Assembly (NCBI GenBank): GCA_014905825.1 | Contig: JACGCN010000002.1 | Span: 806,001 to 870,000, forward strand | Reading direction: 5' to 3' | DNA length: 64,000 nt | DNA from: Lyophyllum atratum | Lineage: Eukaryota; Basidiomycota; Agaricomycetes; Agaricales; Lyophyllaceae | Shown here: positions 35,035 to 45,673 of the stretch, piece after piece | Position numbering within the stretch: position 1 is the first letter of the stretch | Layout: every line of letters starts with the position of its first letter | Program-made: the position numbers and the translations under genes | The notes under the pieces: model-generated | What the model saw: the letters and a program-made list of their open reading frames with translations, nothing else | Databases searched by the model: none | Told to the model about the DNA's origin: nothing

Positions 35035-35942
35035 TTGTCGGACGATCTGAGGATCCTCTTAGAATTGAGCAGCCCTCATGTCCCTTCTCCCGCAGATCTT
35101 GCTGCAGGCGAGACCTCCACGGAGTTGGGATCCAATGTCTGTCTCCCTGATCACTGCTTCAGCGCCTTCGATGCTCTCTACTGCGCCCTCACCAAGGCTA
35201 AACCGATAGCTCCCACCTTCCTCAACGAGAAGTAGTGAGTTATTGTCTTCTTCTGATTTCATATCCTCATCAATTGGTTTCCTCCACACTCTCCTGCTGT
35301 AGCCCACTGTTCGTTACATGGAACACCCGTTCATCTCGTCCGGGGCGCGCGCCACGCCTAAGAGGCTGTATAGGCAGCTTCGAGGCGTTACCGCTTTGGC
35401 AGGGCGTTGCTGAATACGCTCTCATCAGCGCCTTTAGAGACTCACGGTTCAGGAAGATAGATAAATCTGAGTTGGACTCTTTGGAATGCGTGTGCGACCT
35501 ATCATCAACTGATCCACCATAGTCACTATGCCTGATCTACACTTCTCTAGCATCTCTCTGTTAACCAATTTCGAAGACGCCGATACATATCTGGACTGGA
35601 TAGTTGGCGTGCATGGGATCTACATCACGTTCAGCCACCCATCGTCCCTGCCGAGTGCTAGCAGCTCTGAGACGCCCTCCCCACTCTCCTCCTCGCCCTA
35701 CCTGCCGCGCGTAACATCTAAACAGACCTTTACCGCGACCTTCCTTCCCGACGTCATTCCGGAGCAAGGTTGGGATAAGATCGAGGCGGTCGACAGCGCA
35801 ATCAACAAGGCAGGTTGGAGTGGCCCCATCACAGAAGGACCTCCGACGCAGCGTCAAGCTGCGCAGGTATCAGAGCAAGGTATGTACAGTGAGCTGGGAC
35901 GAGTATATCCAGTGGCGCGACACCCAGACAACGGGTAACTGA
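35035..35942 (+). CDS. AMMECR1: AMMECR1-family protein
   Basis: Conserved single-domain protein found from archaea to humans; biochemical role not established. Exons from about 35035 to 35234, 35303 to about 35472, about 35550 to 35942. Blocks: PDHCFSAFDALYCAL, YPLFVTWNT, the family signature LRGCIGSFEALPLWQGVAEY, SAFRDSRFRKIDKSEL, ISLLTNFEDADTYLDWIVGV, HGIYITF, ATFLPDVIPEQGWDKIEAVD, then GWSGPITE and DLRRSVKLRRYQS, ending near WDEYIQWRDTQTTGN. The last part is out of frame by one extra G at 35837-35838, probably a sequence error. A Ser/Pro-rich insert sits after GIYITF. No ATG is found in the frame of the first exon, so the true start is unresolved. Confidence 0.88.
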
Positions 35943-36064
35943 GAGTCAACGACATTCCACCACAGTGGTGACACGAGAAATGTATGATTTGTAGAGTAAA
36001 TGTATACAATTGATTGATAGGTATTAGATATCGCCATGAGCCATTAGTGTCCCTCCTTATACCG

Positions 36065-38141
36065 CTATGACGGACGACCAGGTTTATCTCCATCATCTGC
36101 ACCCTCCCCAGGGAATAGCGAAGCCCTCAATCGCTCTAAGCGATTGTTCGTACCGCCCCACGGGCCCTTGCCCCTGAACCTCCCCTCCACCCGTTTCCAT
36201 ACTCGACGCACAAGCTCATCGTCATTCCCACTCGTCTTCTGAAACGCCACAATCAGCCAATAAAAGACCGACATCCCAATCTGCATGTCAGGTGGCATGC
36301 CCATGAACGTTTCGAAAATCTTCTCGAGGTTGTCCAGCGTCCAGCCAGGCATGTCAGGCGGGTTGGCCTTACGAAGGCGCGAAGGCGGAAGACCTTTCTG
36401 GGAGAGCTTGAGGCCATGGAGGCGGAAACCCAAGAAGATGGCTCGGAAAATAGCTATAGTCGGCCTGTAAGTCGTGGGCTTCAAATCACCGTTCGCATCG
36501 CGGACGAGGGGTGCGCCTCGCTCGACGTTCAGCGACGATAGCATGTCCACGAAGACAGTAAGCGTGGCTGATAGATTGCCATGATATGCCATAATTTGAA
36601 TCATCGTCGTGTACGTGACTTCGTTGGAGAGAAGATTCTCTGGCACGATGATGAACTCTTCTTGTCTGAGCTGACGCCGCATCTCCACCAAGCTATCCGC
36701 TGCATCATGCTGGTCCGGGTCCGCGTTGTGCTTGAGCAGGCGGTAGATCATCATCACCACATCGAGACGGTCATTCCGGCTATAGGCAATCAGGCAAGCA
36801 TTGATACCATCCAGCCCCACCTCCAGATCCTGCTGCTCTATTCTCAGCAGAGTTGAACGCACCGCCGCTGGCTGTTTCGTGGCCGTGAAGTACTTCATCA
36901 ATGCCAGATGCGTGAACCGGTTTGGCGGGATCCCCGAGCGGTCCAGTAGCATCCTAGCATGGCGCACACAGCCCATATCACGCGTGCGGGCCGCTATACC
37001 GATCAGCGTCGTATACGTATAGATATCTGGCTCGACCATGATTCCCTCCCCCTCGAGCTCATCCCGCTCCTGCGAATGCACCCCAAGCTCGAGCGTCGTG
37101 CCCGGTTCGCGTCCCTTCGTCATGTCACGGAAAAAACTCAACGCAGTCTCGTAATGCGCGACACTCAGGCGGCGCACGCCCCCCTGACCTGCCGCGTCAA
37201 TGAGCGCGTTCCACTCGTGGAGCTGCACCGTCCCGCCCGCGGCCCTAAGCCGCGTGAGTACGGCGAGTAGCCGCATGTATTGCACCTTCGGGCGCTGCCG
37301 CGCGAGAAGCCGGGCTAGGCGATGCAGGAGGGCAAGCCCAACACGCTGGTCGTCGGAGTGTATGTTCCATGGGTTGGATGGGTGTGAGATGAGCGACGTG
37401 TACGCGGCCCAAGCGTCGGCGGCGGACTGCGTCGTCTGTAGGGTGTATATCCAGCCTTCTGGAGTATGCTTTAGATTCGCTTGACGATTGGGGGAGTCGG
37501 GGTCGATTTGTTTCCCGGATGGGGAGTGGGCGCCACGGGACACCGGCGAATGAAGTAGACTCCGTGATGTAGTGTTGCTCTTCTAGTTCGTTTTTCGGGG
37601 TGGGCAAGGTCTTCCTCTGTTTCTCGATGCGTTCGGAGAAGAGTTTTTTTCGCTGCTGGAGTGGTATGTAGCGGAGTGCTTTGACAGCGCGCCGTCCGAT
37701 TTCTGGAACCTTCTTGCCTTGTATGCGATATGGACGACCGGGGTATCCAAGGACTACGCTGGCTTTGTGTTGTACTGAAGCGGGCAGGGTGAAAGCAGCA
37801 AAGGGCGAATGGGGATGTGATTCGGATGTGCTGGCTTCTGGTGTCTGGCCGGAGTTGCTTTCGTGGTGTTCCTCTATGGCAGGCGTTCCATCCACAATCT
37901 GGGTGAGGAATTCCTCCGTTGATGTAGTTTCCGTCGGTCCCGAGTCTGATGACCTTCCGTCGTTTTCGTCGAGAGAATACGCGGACGGGGTGAATGGACG
38001 AACAGCCCGCATTTGCGAGGTCGCGCGTCGTGTCAGTGGGGTGGCACAACCGTCCATCATCCGAAGCGAAAGGAAACATTGTTGGCAACCGCGGATAGCT
38101 GACGGTGGAAGACAGAGGCCCAGCGAGGACGCTCTCAGCAT
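36065..38141 (-). CDS. Pentatricopeptide-repeat (PPR) protein, probably mitochondrial
   Basis: RNA-binding helical-repeat protein of the organelle type. ATG 38141 opens a leader rich in Arg, Ser and Leu with few acids (MLRASSLGLCLPPSAIRG), fitting mitochondrial import. After a polar stretch and a basic helix (KALRYIPLQQRKKLFSERIE), the main part shows PPR-type helix pairs: VEPDIYTYTTLIGIAARTRD, PPNRFTHLALMKYFTATKQ, GINACLIAYSRNDRLDVVMM, SNEVTYTTMIQIMAYHGNL. The C-terminal region includes WTLDNLEKIFETFMGM. It ends at 36065. The two halves lie in different frames around 37543. Either one extra base (GG on the - strand) or a GTGTCC-to-CAAG intron of about 70 bases joins them; I favour the base error but cannot decide. 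RNA target unknown. Confidence 0.8.
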
Positions 38142-38522
38142 CAATGGGACGTGCAGTCATCCTAAAACGCCCGTTCAGCTGGCAGAAAAAGGCTGGGATA
38201 TGTTGGCCGTAGACATACCGCGACTTGCACTCAACCAAACGATGAACGGAACGTCTCGGGACACGTTCAAGACTTTGACTGCGACGACCAACAACTTTCG
38301 TGTAAGTCACCGCCAGACAGAAAATTGTCAAATTATAGTCAACTTTCCCAGGCTTCTGATCGCCAACCACGCTACTCAATTACTCTCAAAGTTCTTTGGG
38401 CACTCAAGTTCGCTCACAAGTTTATATTCACTGCAGGCGCGTGGATAGCATTTGTATTTGTAGTACGCATAGCATAGAGTGGCAGTAGGACATAACGAGT
38501 GAAAAAAACGCAGGTACAACGA
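38142..38522. other. Intergenic region
   Basis: 381 bases: the promoter of the PPR gene and the 3' flank of uL3, both on the - strand. A long + strand open frame running through 37681-38448 is an antisense shadow of the PPR 5' end. Confidence 0.4.
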
Positions 38523-40034
38523 TCAAGACCGGGCCTTGAGCGTTCCCAAGAACGCATGCTTTTCTTCGAATGTTTGGAAAGAGCCATGCTGCAAGAAACC
38601 TCCGATGTCAACAACAGATACGCAAAACGAGGAAGATAAACACGTACACCGAACTTCGATGAGGTATCGATGAACTTCAGCTGGACCTTCTCCAAGTCCC
38701 GACGAGAAGTGTGGACCATCAGGGATTTGCGGATGGTGATGACACGTTTCTTCGTGCCAGGGATAGAGCCCTTGAGCATGAGGAAGTCGTTCCTGACAAT
38801 ACCGTAGTGGGGGAAACCACCCATGGGTGTGATGGCCTTCTTGGTGATGTCAGATTCCGTCGACGCGTTGGCCTCGTCTTCGCCAGAACCAATGCGATAG
38901 ATTTTCTTGTTGAGCTCTGTACGGTGATGGTATCCGTCTGTGAAAGGTGTACATCAGGACCTAGAACCTGTAAAACGATCACAAAGAGACGTACTTTGAC
39001 CAGCACGGGCAACGGAGAACATGACGTTGGAAGGATGCCATGCACCAATACAAGCGACCTTGCGGAGACCCTTGTGAGTCTTACGGGGAAGCTTCTTGGT
39101 ACCCCAACGGTGGGTGACACCCTCGAATCCGTGACCCTTCGTCACGGCAATAACGTCCACAACCTCATCCTGCTCGAACAGCGATCCAACCTCGACGGGC
39201 TTCTCGAACAGACCGTGGGCAAACTCGACCTTGTCAGGGATCGAGCCACCGTTGACCTGGATCTCCATGAGGTGAGCCTTCTTCTGGCTAAGACCGGTCT
39301 TGCGGATTTGTGTGTGGGCAAGAACACGGACGACAGTGCAGTATTTGCGGATACGCTCAAGCTCGCGGGCAATGGTCTTGCCGCCATCCTCAGCGGCCTT
39401 CTTGGCATAGCGGGTGAAGGCCTTCTTCTTCGAGCGGTACCAGTTCTTGTAGAACCGACGCTTAAGCTCGTCAGAGAGATGGGAGGCCCAGACGGTGGTG
39501 AGGGTGCGGAGGCCACGGGGAGTCTCGACGTATCCGACGACACCGACGACAATGAGAGGAGGGGTTTCGATGATGGTAACGGCCTCGACGACTTCACGCT
39601 TGTGCATCTCTGAAAATCAAATGTTGGTTTTTGGAACTTCCATGACAGATCTGTCCAGACGTACTGGAGCCGGGACGGTCGAGATCACGGACGACGTGGG
39701 TCATGCCAGCCTTGTACCCCATGGTAGCGGTCAAATGGCAGGGCTTCTTGGCGTCATCCTGGATTGAAATATTCTCGAATCGGTTCCTCTCCTTGTGAAG
39801 TGGGACAATTCATACCTTGGGGAAGGACTTGACCTTTCCGCGGTGGCGAGCAGCCCGCTTTTTAGGGAGGAAACCAAGAGAGCCGTGGCGGGGGGCTTCG
39901 TACTAAAGTAGAGGTCGGGCCTGAGTTTGGGAGGGGGAAAAACACAGAAAATTGGGCTGCAACGAACCTTACGATGACTGGAATAATTATTAGTGAGAGG
40001 AGCGTAGGTTCGGGATAGAAAATACTCACCTCAT
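38523..40034 (-). CDS. RPL3: 60S ribosomal protein uL3
   Basis: Protein of the large cytosolic ribosomal subunit, near the peptidyl-transferase centre. The coding start is split into very short exons: ATGAG (40034-40030), TCATCGTAAG (39977-39968), then exon 3 from 39902, together [20 protein letters not shown]. Later blocks: [170 protein letters not shown], and the end [16 protein letters not shown]. Complete and in frame, with several introns of 50-65 bases. Confidence 0.97.
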
Positions 40035-40378
40035 CTTGAGGGATCTTGAGGAGGGCGAGGGTAGTGTCGGCGACGTAAATTTCGATCTCTCGCACGACAC
40101 ACCGGCAAATCCCGGTTGTGGCTGACGCTACTATACAGTTCATCACACGCAGTTCGCATTAGGAAATTTTGTTGCCCGTTATGGCATACGATATTTCGAT
40201 GACCATTCAATACAATGTTCAACCCTTCAACCTTGCAATTCGGAAGCGTAGACTGGAACAAGAGACGGAACTGAGATGTTTATGAAGGGAGGGACTGAAG
40301 GAAATAACTCCGTCATACGATGACTTGTGTGCAGGCATACAATACAAAGCGTCGGACTCCTAGCCTTATCACGGCAGG
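40035..40378. other. Intergenic region
   Basis: 344 bases between two - strand genes; it should hold the uL3 promoter and the 3' UTR of the leucine-rich-repeat gene. Nothing else is visible. Confidence 0.35.
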
Positions 40379-41394
40379 CTAGAAGCCTGAGGAACGTCAG
40401 TCAACATCCGACTAGCAGGAAAAGGCTCCTACCCATATCATAACCAAAACCCATTTCAAACAAATCGTGCGCGCCTGGACCGAACATGCCTCCGTCGGTT
40501 TCATATCGGACCAATTTGCCTCCTACCCAGGTGCTCGTTGATTCACCACCGGTCATCGCTGCAATCATGTTATCGGCCATCCCGTCGCCCTAGCGTGTTC
40601 CCCGTCTTGATTGCCAGTGTCTTCCTCTCGCTAGACAGTGCCTTGATCGCCTTTTCGAACTTTTTGCTGTACTGATCCTGGTCGTATAAAACGAGTTCCT
40701 TCAAGTTGGGGGCGAGGTCTGGGGATGCTTTAAGCTGTTCTAATGATGCACCCTTGACCTTTCCCTTCACCTTGTCGTTGCCCGTGATCCGAAGCCGTTC
40801 CAGGTAATGACAAGCTTGAACACATGCAAGGAGTGCAGCGTCACTGACTGACGTGACCGCGTCGAGCATGAGAACGCGTAGATTGGGGCACGCTGAGGCC
40901 AGCGCAATGACCGCAGCATCCGAGACATGATATCCGTTGCCCGTGTCGGAATCGCCCAGTGAAAGAAACTTTAAGGACGTTGCAAGAGCGGGTCGCGAAG
41001 AGATGCAGGCGAGGTGCTCATCCTTGACGGGGAAATTTGCACCGAAGTGAATCTTCTCAATGCCGGGTGTTTCGAGCTTGCTTTCGTCCCAGTTGGTGAT
41101 ATCGTTGTTGTGATAACCTCCGTCAAAGTTCAGGCTCTTTCCGGCAGGAATATTAGGGGCCTCATAGGGTGTGTAGTTTGACCCTCCACGACCCCCACGC
41201 CTTCCACGTCCTCTGTTTCGTCCTCCGTTGCCTCCCCTATTTCGCCCACGATTACCAACACGGCTTCCTCCAGCATGGCTTCCTCCAGCATGGCTTGCGC
41301 CGCTGCGGCCACGGCTGGCAGTGTTCGATCCTGATGTGCAAATGAGGTCAGCGAGCGAGATTCAAAAGATGGGTTGCCCACTTTCTACTGGCAT
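40379..41394 (-). CDS. Leucine-rich-repeat (RNI-like) protein with RG-rich N-terminus
   Basis: Start MPVE at 41394, a 51-base intron, then an Arg/Gly-rich segment (GRNRGGNGGRNRGRGRRGGR, about 41275-41190) containing a small internal repeat SHAGG-SHAGG. Such RG stretches usually bind RNA. A conserved-looking block follows (YTPYEAPNIPAGKSLNFDGG, YHNNDITNWDESKLETPGIE), then leucine-rich repeats of the RNI kind (SLKFLSLGDSDTGNG, VSDAAVIALASACPNLRVLM, ACHYLERLRITGNDK, PNLKELVLYDQDQYSKKFEK). The C-terminus MADNMIAAMTGGESTSTWVG is out of frame by one extra base in a C-run at 40587-40589 (+), probably an error. The final exon is only about eight bases and holds the stop (40381-40379). Function unknown; substrate-adaptor and RNA-linked roles are both possible. 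Confidence 0.75.
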
Positions 41395-42058
41395 GCTGCT
41401 GTTACCACTTGTAAGAGGTGCTCGAGTGTGAAGTGACGCACAATCCAAAGGATTCAGAATGACGGTGGTTCGGAGGTACGCGCCGAGAGCACGTGGGTAT
41501 GCGCACTGGGACGGAATGTTCAATGGGATATGAGAACAAACTCTTGACAAACTCTTGAAAGATCTGACGGTTGTGGGGCTGAGTCGGGCGGTCTTTTTGA
41601 CTAGGGTCTCTCCTATACAACTTGATACAAGTCCCAATTCACAGTTTCACGTGAACCCAACTACCACCTAATTACTGGTATCGGCCCAAATTCGCGTATG
41701 TACTTAGAAAGGAAATAACGCCGCCACTGGAATACCTGCCATAAAAGGAGCACCATTTGACATGTTGATGAACTTCATGATGGTAGTCATATGCGTATAC
41801 CAAGTGCTATTATTAGTGACGTCAATGATTATCGACTCTCACCGGTCACCACTCTCTCACCCCGAGCGAGGCCAGTCACTTCGTCTGTGCTAGTCACCAT
41901 CAGGCACTCCTATACTAGGCCGGTTATTTTGATCCTCAAACTGATTATAAAGGAGCCAACTTTCCACCCCGTTGAACCTAGTTCATACCATCCTCTAGCG
42001 AAGTTCAGCCTGAGATTCCTCGTAACCTTTGTCAATCGTAACCCTCCGATCTCACTCG
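41395..42058. other. Divergent promoter region
   Basis: 664 bases between two divergent genes. I see no gene or repeat. Confidence 0.4.
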
Positions 42059-43619
42059 ATGTCAACATCCGTCATGTCGTATGATCCGAACTCTCCTGGC
42101 GAGCAACCAGTAGCCTTGCCCTCATCACCGCTAGTGGTTCTCAGCGAAACCGAAGTTTTACAGCCCCCTTTAACGCGTCGTGGAACTGGACCCGGGATTA
42201 TACTGGTTCTTCCTCATTTTGAGAATCTAACTCTCAGGATTAAGGGTGCAGCTCCCTTGGACCCGGAGCCCATTCAGAAATGGGCCGAGGAAGGCTTTGC
42301 CGTCGCAGCGATTACTCAGGGGTCGTCAGACTGGTCCTTTGAGCAGTCCCTCAAGAGGAGCATCGACGCTTTGCTCGACCTGAGGGAACTGGACACACGC
42401 GATAAATTTGCTGTCATAGGTAAAAACGGCTTGCCCATGACCTTTGTCATATTGCTTTTCTTAGCGTTACATCTAGTTTACGACCCCAAGGTGGCACCCT
42501 CCGTCACTGCAGCCTTATTCGCCGCCCCTCGTATCGTAGCCCTGGTTACTTATGGTTTCACTCCCTCGGCGGAAATTTCTTCGACACCAACTTTAGTTCA
42601 CCTCCATGCAGATTCCAAGCCAGACATCTCATCCTCTTGTATCACCTCTCACGTCTATCAGACCCCATCGCCGCATTTTGTTCTCCCTCAAGTCGCCGAA
42701 TATGACCCAGGCAATGCAGCCCTTGCCCACAGCCGCACTCTTGTTTTTCTGAGAAAGTGGCTTGGTGGCCCTTTCTTCGACCTTGAGGCCATCTGGGATG
42801 AACACACGTACTTCGAATTTGCGGAAAGAAGTGTCGCAAAGACAATGGGAACTATGGTGGTCCGTCCATATCATCCGATCCCAGAGTTATAAACCTATGC
42901 ACATGGCTGATATAGGCTGAACCATACGTTAATCATGTTCCGACAGTATGTTCATCTTAATTGTACGTGCAACAATCTAATTTCACGTCGATGTAGATGA
43001 CGGGTGGCATCGGGCGTGAAGCTCTCACAGCGTTCTATCGTGATCACTTTATCTTCATGTCAGTAACTGGCAGTCTGCGCGTGTCCTGGCTATATTGACC
43101 TTGCTACTCACAGGAACCCTCCTGATCTTGAAATGAAAACCATGTCACGAACGGTTGGCCCTGACCGTGTTGTTGGTGCGTCGTAACTAAGACAGCTCGT
43201 CATGCTATTATTCAGCCTACCTTACAGACGAGTTCATCGCGAGCTTCACACATGATAGGGCTGTCGACTGGATGCTCCCGGGTGTCCCTCCGACTGGCAA
43301 GAAGCTGACTATACCAATGGTAGCCGTGGTGAATATCCGAGGGGATCGGCTGTATAACGGTATGTCTTTATCTGTACACACAAGTAATTTATATTGAAGA
43401 ACGTGCGTCACAGAGCACATCTGGTGGGATCAGGCGACGGTGCTGCGCCAGGCAGGCGTTCTACCAACCCACGTACCTTATCCCACCCCAGAAGGAAATC
43501 GAAGCCTCCGATTGCCAGTCGCAGGATCTGAAAGTGCGGCGATGTTGACGGATGAGGCAAATGGAAAGAGCAACTCTATGTTTGAGGATGACTGGGGTCT
43601 CCAGCCAGCGCAGAACTGA
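42059..43619 (+). CDS. Dienelactone-hydrolase-like protein with SnoaL-like C-terminal domain
   Basis: Two-part protein. The N-terminal about 270 residues resemble the carboxymethylenebutenolidase (dienelactone hydrolase) alpha/beta fold: IILVLPHFENLTLRIKGAAP, IQKWAEEGFAVAAITQG, KRSIDALLDLREL, FAVIG-ALHLVYDP over an intron, HFVLPQVAEYDPGNAALAHS. After EPYVNHVPT the second part (MTGGIGREALTAFYRDHFIF, KTMSRTVGPDRVVDEFIASF, DWMLPGVPPTGKKLTIPMVA, VVNIRGDRLYNEHIWWDQAT) has the look of an NTF2/SnoaL fold. The start is ATG 42059. One intron appears to use a GTCCGT donor (42858 region). I did not find a clear Cys-His-Asp triad, so activity is uncertain. All exons keep frame; TGA at 43617. Confidence 0.75.
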
Positions 43620-45384
43620 GCACAGACCTCCAATTTGATGAACCTTGTACAATAGCATATCTGCTGTGATTCATAGTGTTGCCTTCTAGGTCAACTCACC
43701 ACAACTAGTGGCCTAGACCACACCCCAGATGAGGACGGCACTGACGCACCAGGTAAACATCTAGATCCGAATTTGATAACGCCACACACAACTACAGGAA
43801 CACAATCAACGCCTCCGAAGCATTAACACTAACTTGCAGGGTACCCCCAGCCACCACCACCGCCTCATACGCCTGTATACCCATATTTGTGCACGTAGAT
43901 GAGAACACCCCTGCTCCACCGATTGTCACTGCTGCGCCTTGATCCACACGCGAAGTGGCGTTAGGGGCTGTTAGCCGTTTCGCCGCTTTCGTTCCACTCG
44001 CAGGGAGTGACCCTCCTGTAAACGAGATGGACGTACTCGATCGTGTGCCGGTTCAATCGAAGAAAGCGGAGTTGTAGATCAGTAGACGGACGGGGTGCCC
44101 GGCGGCGTTGTAGACCGCGTACGATGCAAGGGTGCCAGTGCCGTCATCGAGCATCACCAATTTTTGACCGTCCGTTCCCAGAAATTCGGAGACAAATGCT
44201 GCACCGTAGTAAGGTGCTTCAACGATAAACCTATGCAAAAGGAAACCTCGTAAGCGGAAGAATCAGGCATGCGTAGCTTACTACCTTCCCCACCAACAGT
44301 ATTGCTGATCAAAGTCCAGGTCAGTACTAAGAACCTTTTCCGGACGACATTTCGGTGCTCACGCAGTTTCCAATCGTCCCTTGATGAAAGTACAGTCGTT
44401 CGACACCGTTCAAGGCCGCCTGGAGCGCGTATTCGACTATCCAAAGGGCAGCACCAAAGGTAGGACTGATGCCGCCTCCTCCGCATGTTGCTACATATGT
44501 AGCTTCAGAGAGACACGTTCGACCAGGTGGCTATGTACCTACCAGAGTTGGTTTCACCCAGAAAATATCTTGCTCCAGCATTATGTGCCGCAGCTGCCTC
44601 GACGCTGTATTGTTTTGTATACTATTAAACAAGCAAGAGGGTGTTAGTGTTACATCTGTCGCGAAAAGAATTTTATGCGTACGAATAGCTCATCAAAGAC
44701 TCCAAATTGGTGCCAGCACCCCCACACGCTGATTGTGGGTATGAATGAATGACCGCTGACAGTCTTGACGAACGAGATTGCGGACCCAAGCATTGGAACG
44801 AGGCCTGCAGTGCTCCACTTGGGCGGTTGAAGATATACGAAAGATGTTGCAAACCTAATACAGTGTGTGTTAAGCCGATGATGGTCAGAAGAGAAAATGA
44901 GAAAAAGACGACCGACCGAAGGTGCTAATGCCGTGAACCACGATTTCTGACTAGCACCGTCCGCAGCTGGAGTCCGACCTGTTGCTGGAATAATGGGCGA
45001 CCCAGCAGCGTAAACTGTATACACAAACCAAGAACTCAGCCAACACCCAAAATTTAAACCTCTAAATGTACGCACACTCGGGCTCGTTCCCTAGTTCGAT
45101 CGACAACAGGTTACGCATGCTCTTCTTAGCCTGGGCCGCTGCTGCAAGCGTATTCGCCTGGTTATTAAGTCGGCGGTTCAGGCCGATTGTCACATCCCCT
45201 TTCATCTTCGCTGCAAGAGTGAAGAACATGGGCCCGTAGGTGAGGGTGTCAGGCGCATCGAGTGGGCTAGCGACGGTATAGTTCACCGCTGTGGTCAAGC
45301 TCGCATCATAGGTAGCACGGTCTCTAAACGAACAAGTCCAATAGCTTGTTAGGTGATCCGGTCAGAGTATGAATCTCAGCAACT

Positions 45385-45390
45385 GAAATG
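45385..45390. repeat. Left 6-bp target-site duplication (GAAATG)
   Basis: Direct repeat of 48785-48790, immediately outside the terminal inverted repeats. Confidence 0.8.
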
Positions 45391-45510
45391 TATGGCAACA
45401 GAACCTGGACAGCCCCAAATTTGATCGCGGCGGAGGTGCCGCCATCATCTGAGTTTGAAAATGCCTCTGGCTCAATTCTGACTTCGTCTGAAGGCCTCAT
45501 TTCTAGTCTG
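45391..45510 (+). repeat. Left terminal inverted repeat
   Basis: About 120 bases, matching the right repeat in inverted order. The first about 85 bases are almost identical (one T/G change), the rest has several changes and a one-base gap. On the + strand it is open and reads NRTWTAPNLIAAEVPP; the same peptide appears on the - strand at the right end, where it fuses to GH79 exon 1. Confidence 0.85.
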
Positions 45511-45673
45511 GCTAGTAATAGTATTCCAACAACCATAGCACTTGATTGTCCTAGTTGGAGGGTGAAAGAGTCCGCGATTTCTCTAGTCTCAGAGTCGATG
45601 CATGTGGGAAAACCGACTGTCGTTCAAAATGATCGAAGTCTTTGCCTGACCAACAAGAACATGGCCTCCCATG

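Noticed and set aside
37471..38379. 302-codon - strand open frame overlapping the PPR start
   Set aside because: Other frame of the same strand; composition is low-complexity His/Arg/Thr-rich and the PPR frame is the one that continues into repeats.
37681..38448. 255-codon + strand open frame
   Set aside because: Antisense to the PPR gene's 5' half and its upstream region; no domain.
38711..39613. 300-codon + strand open frame
   Set aside because: Exact antisense of uL3 coding exons; long antisense frames arise from biased codon use.
45389..45392. TA target duplication (Tc1/mariner) for the 3.4-kb element
   Set aside because: TA is present at both ends, but GAAATG lies directly outside both, in direct orientation, so the duplication is GAAATG and TA belongs to the inverted repeat.
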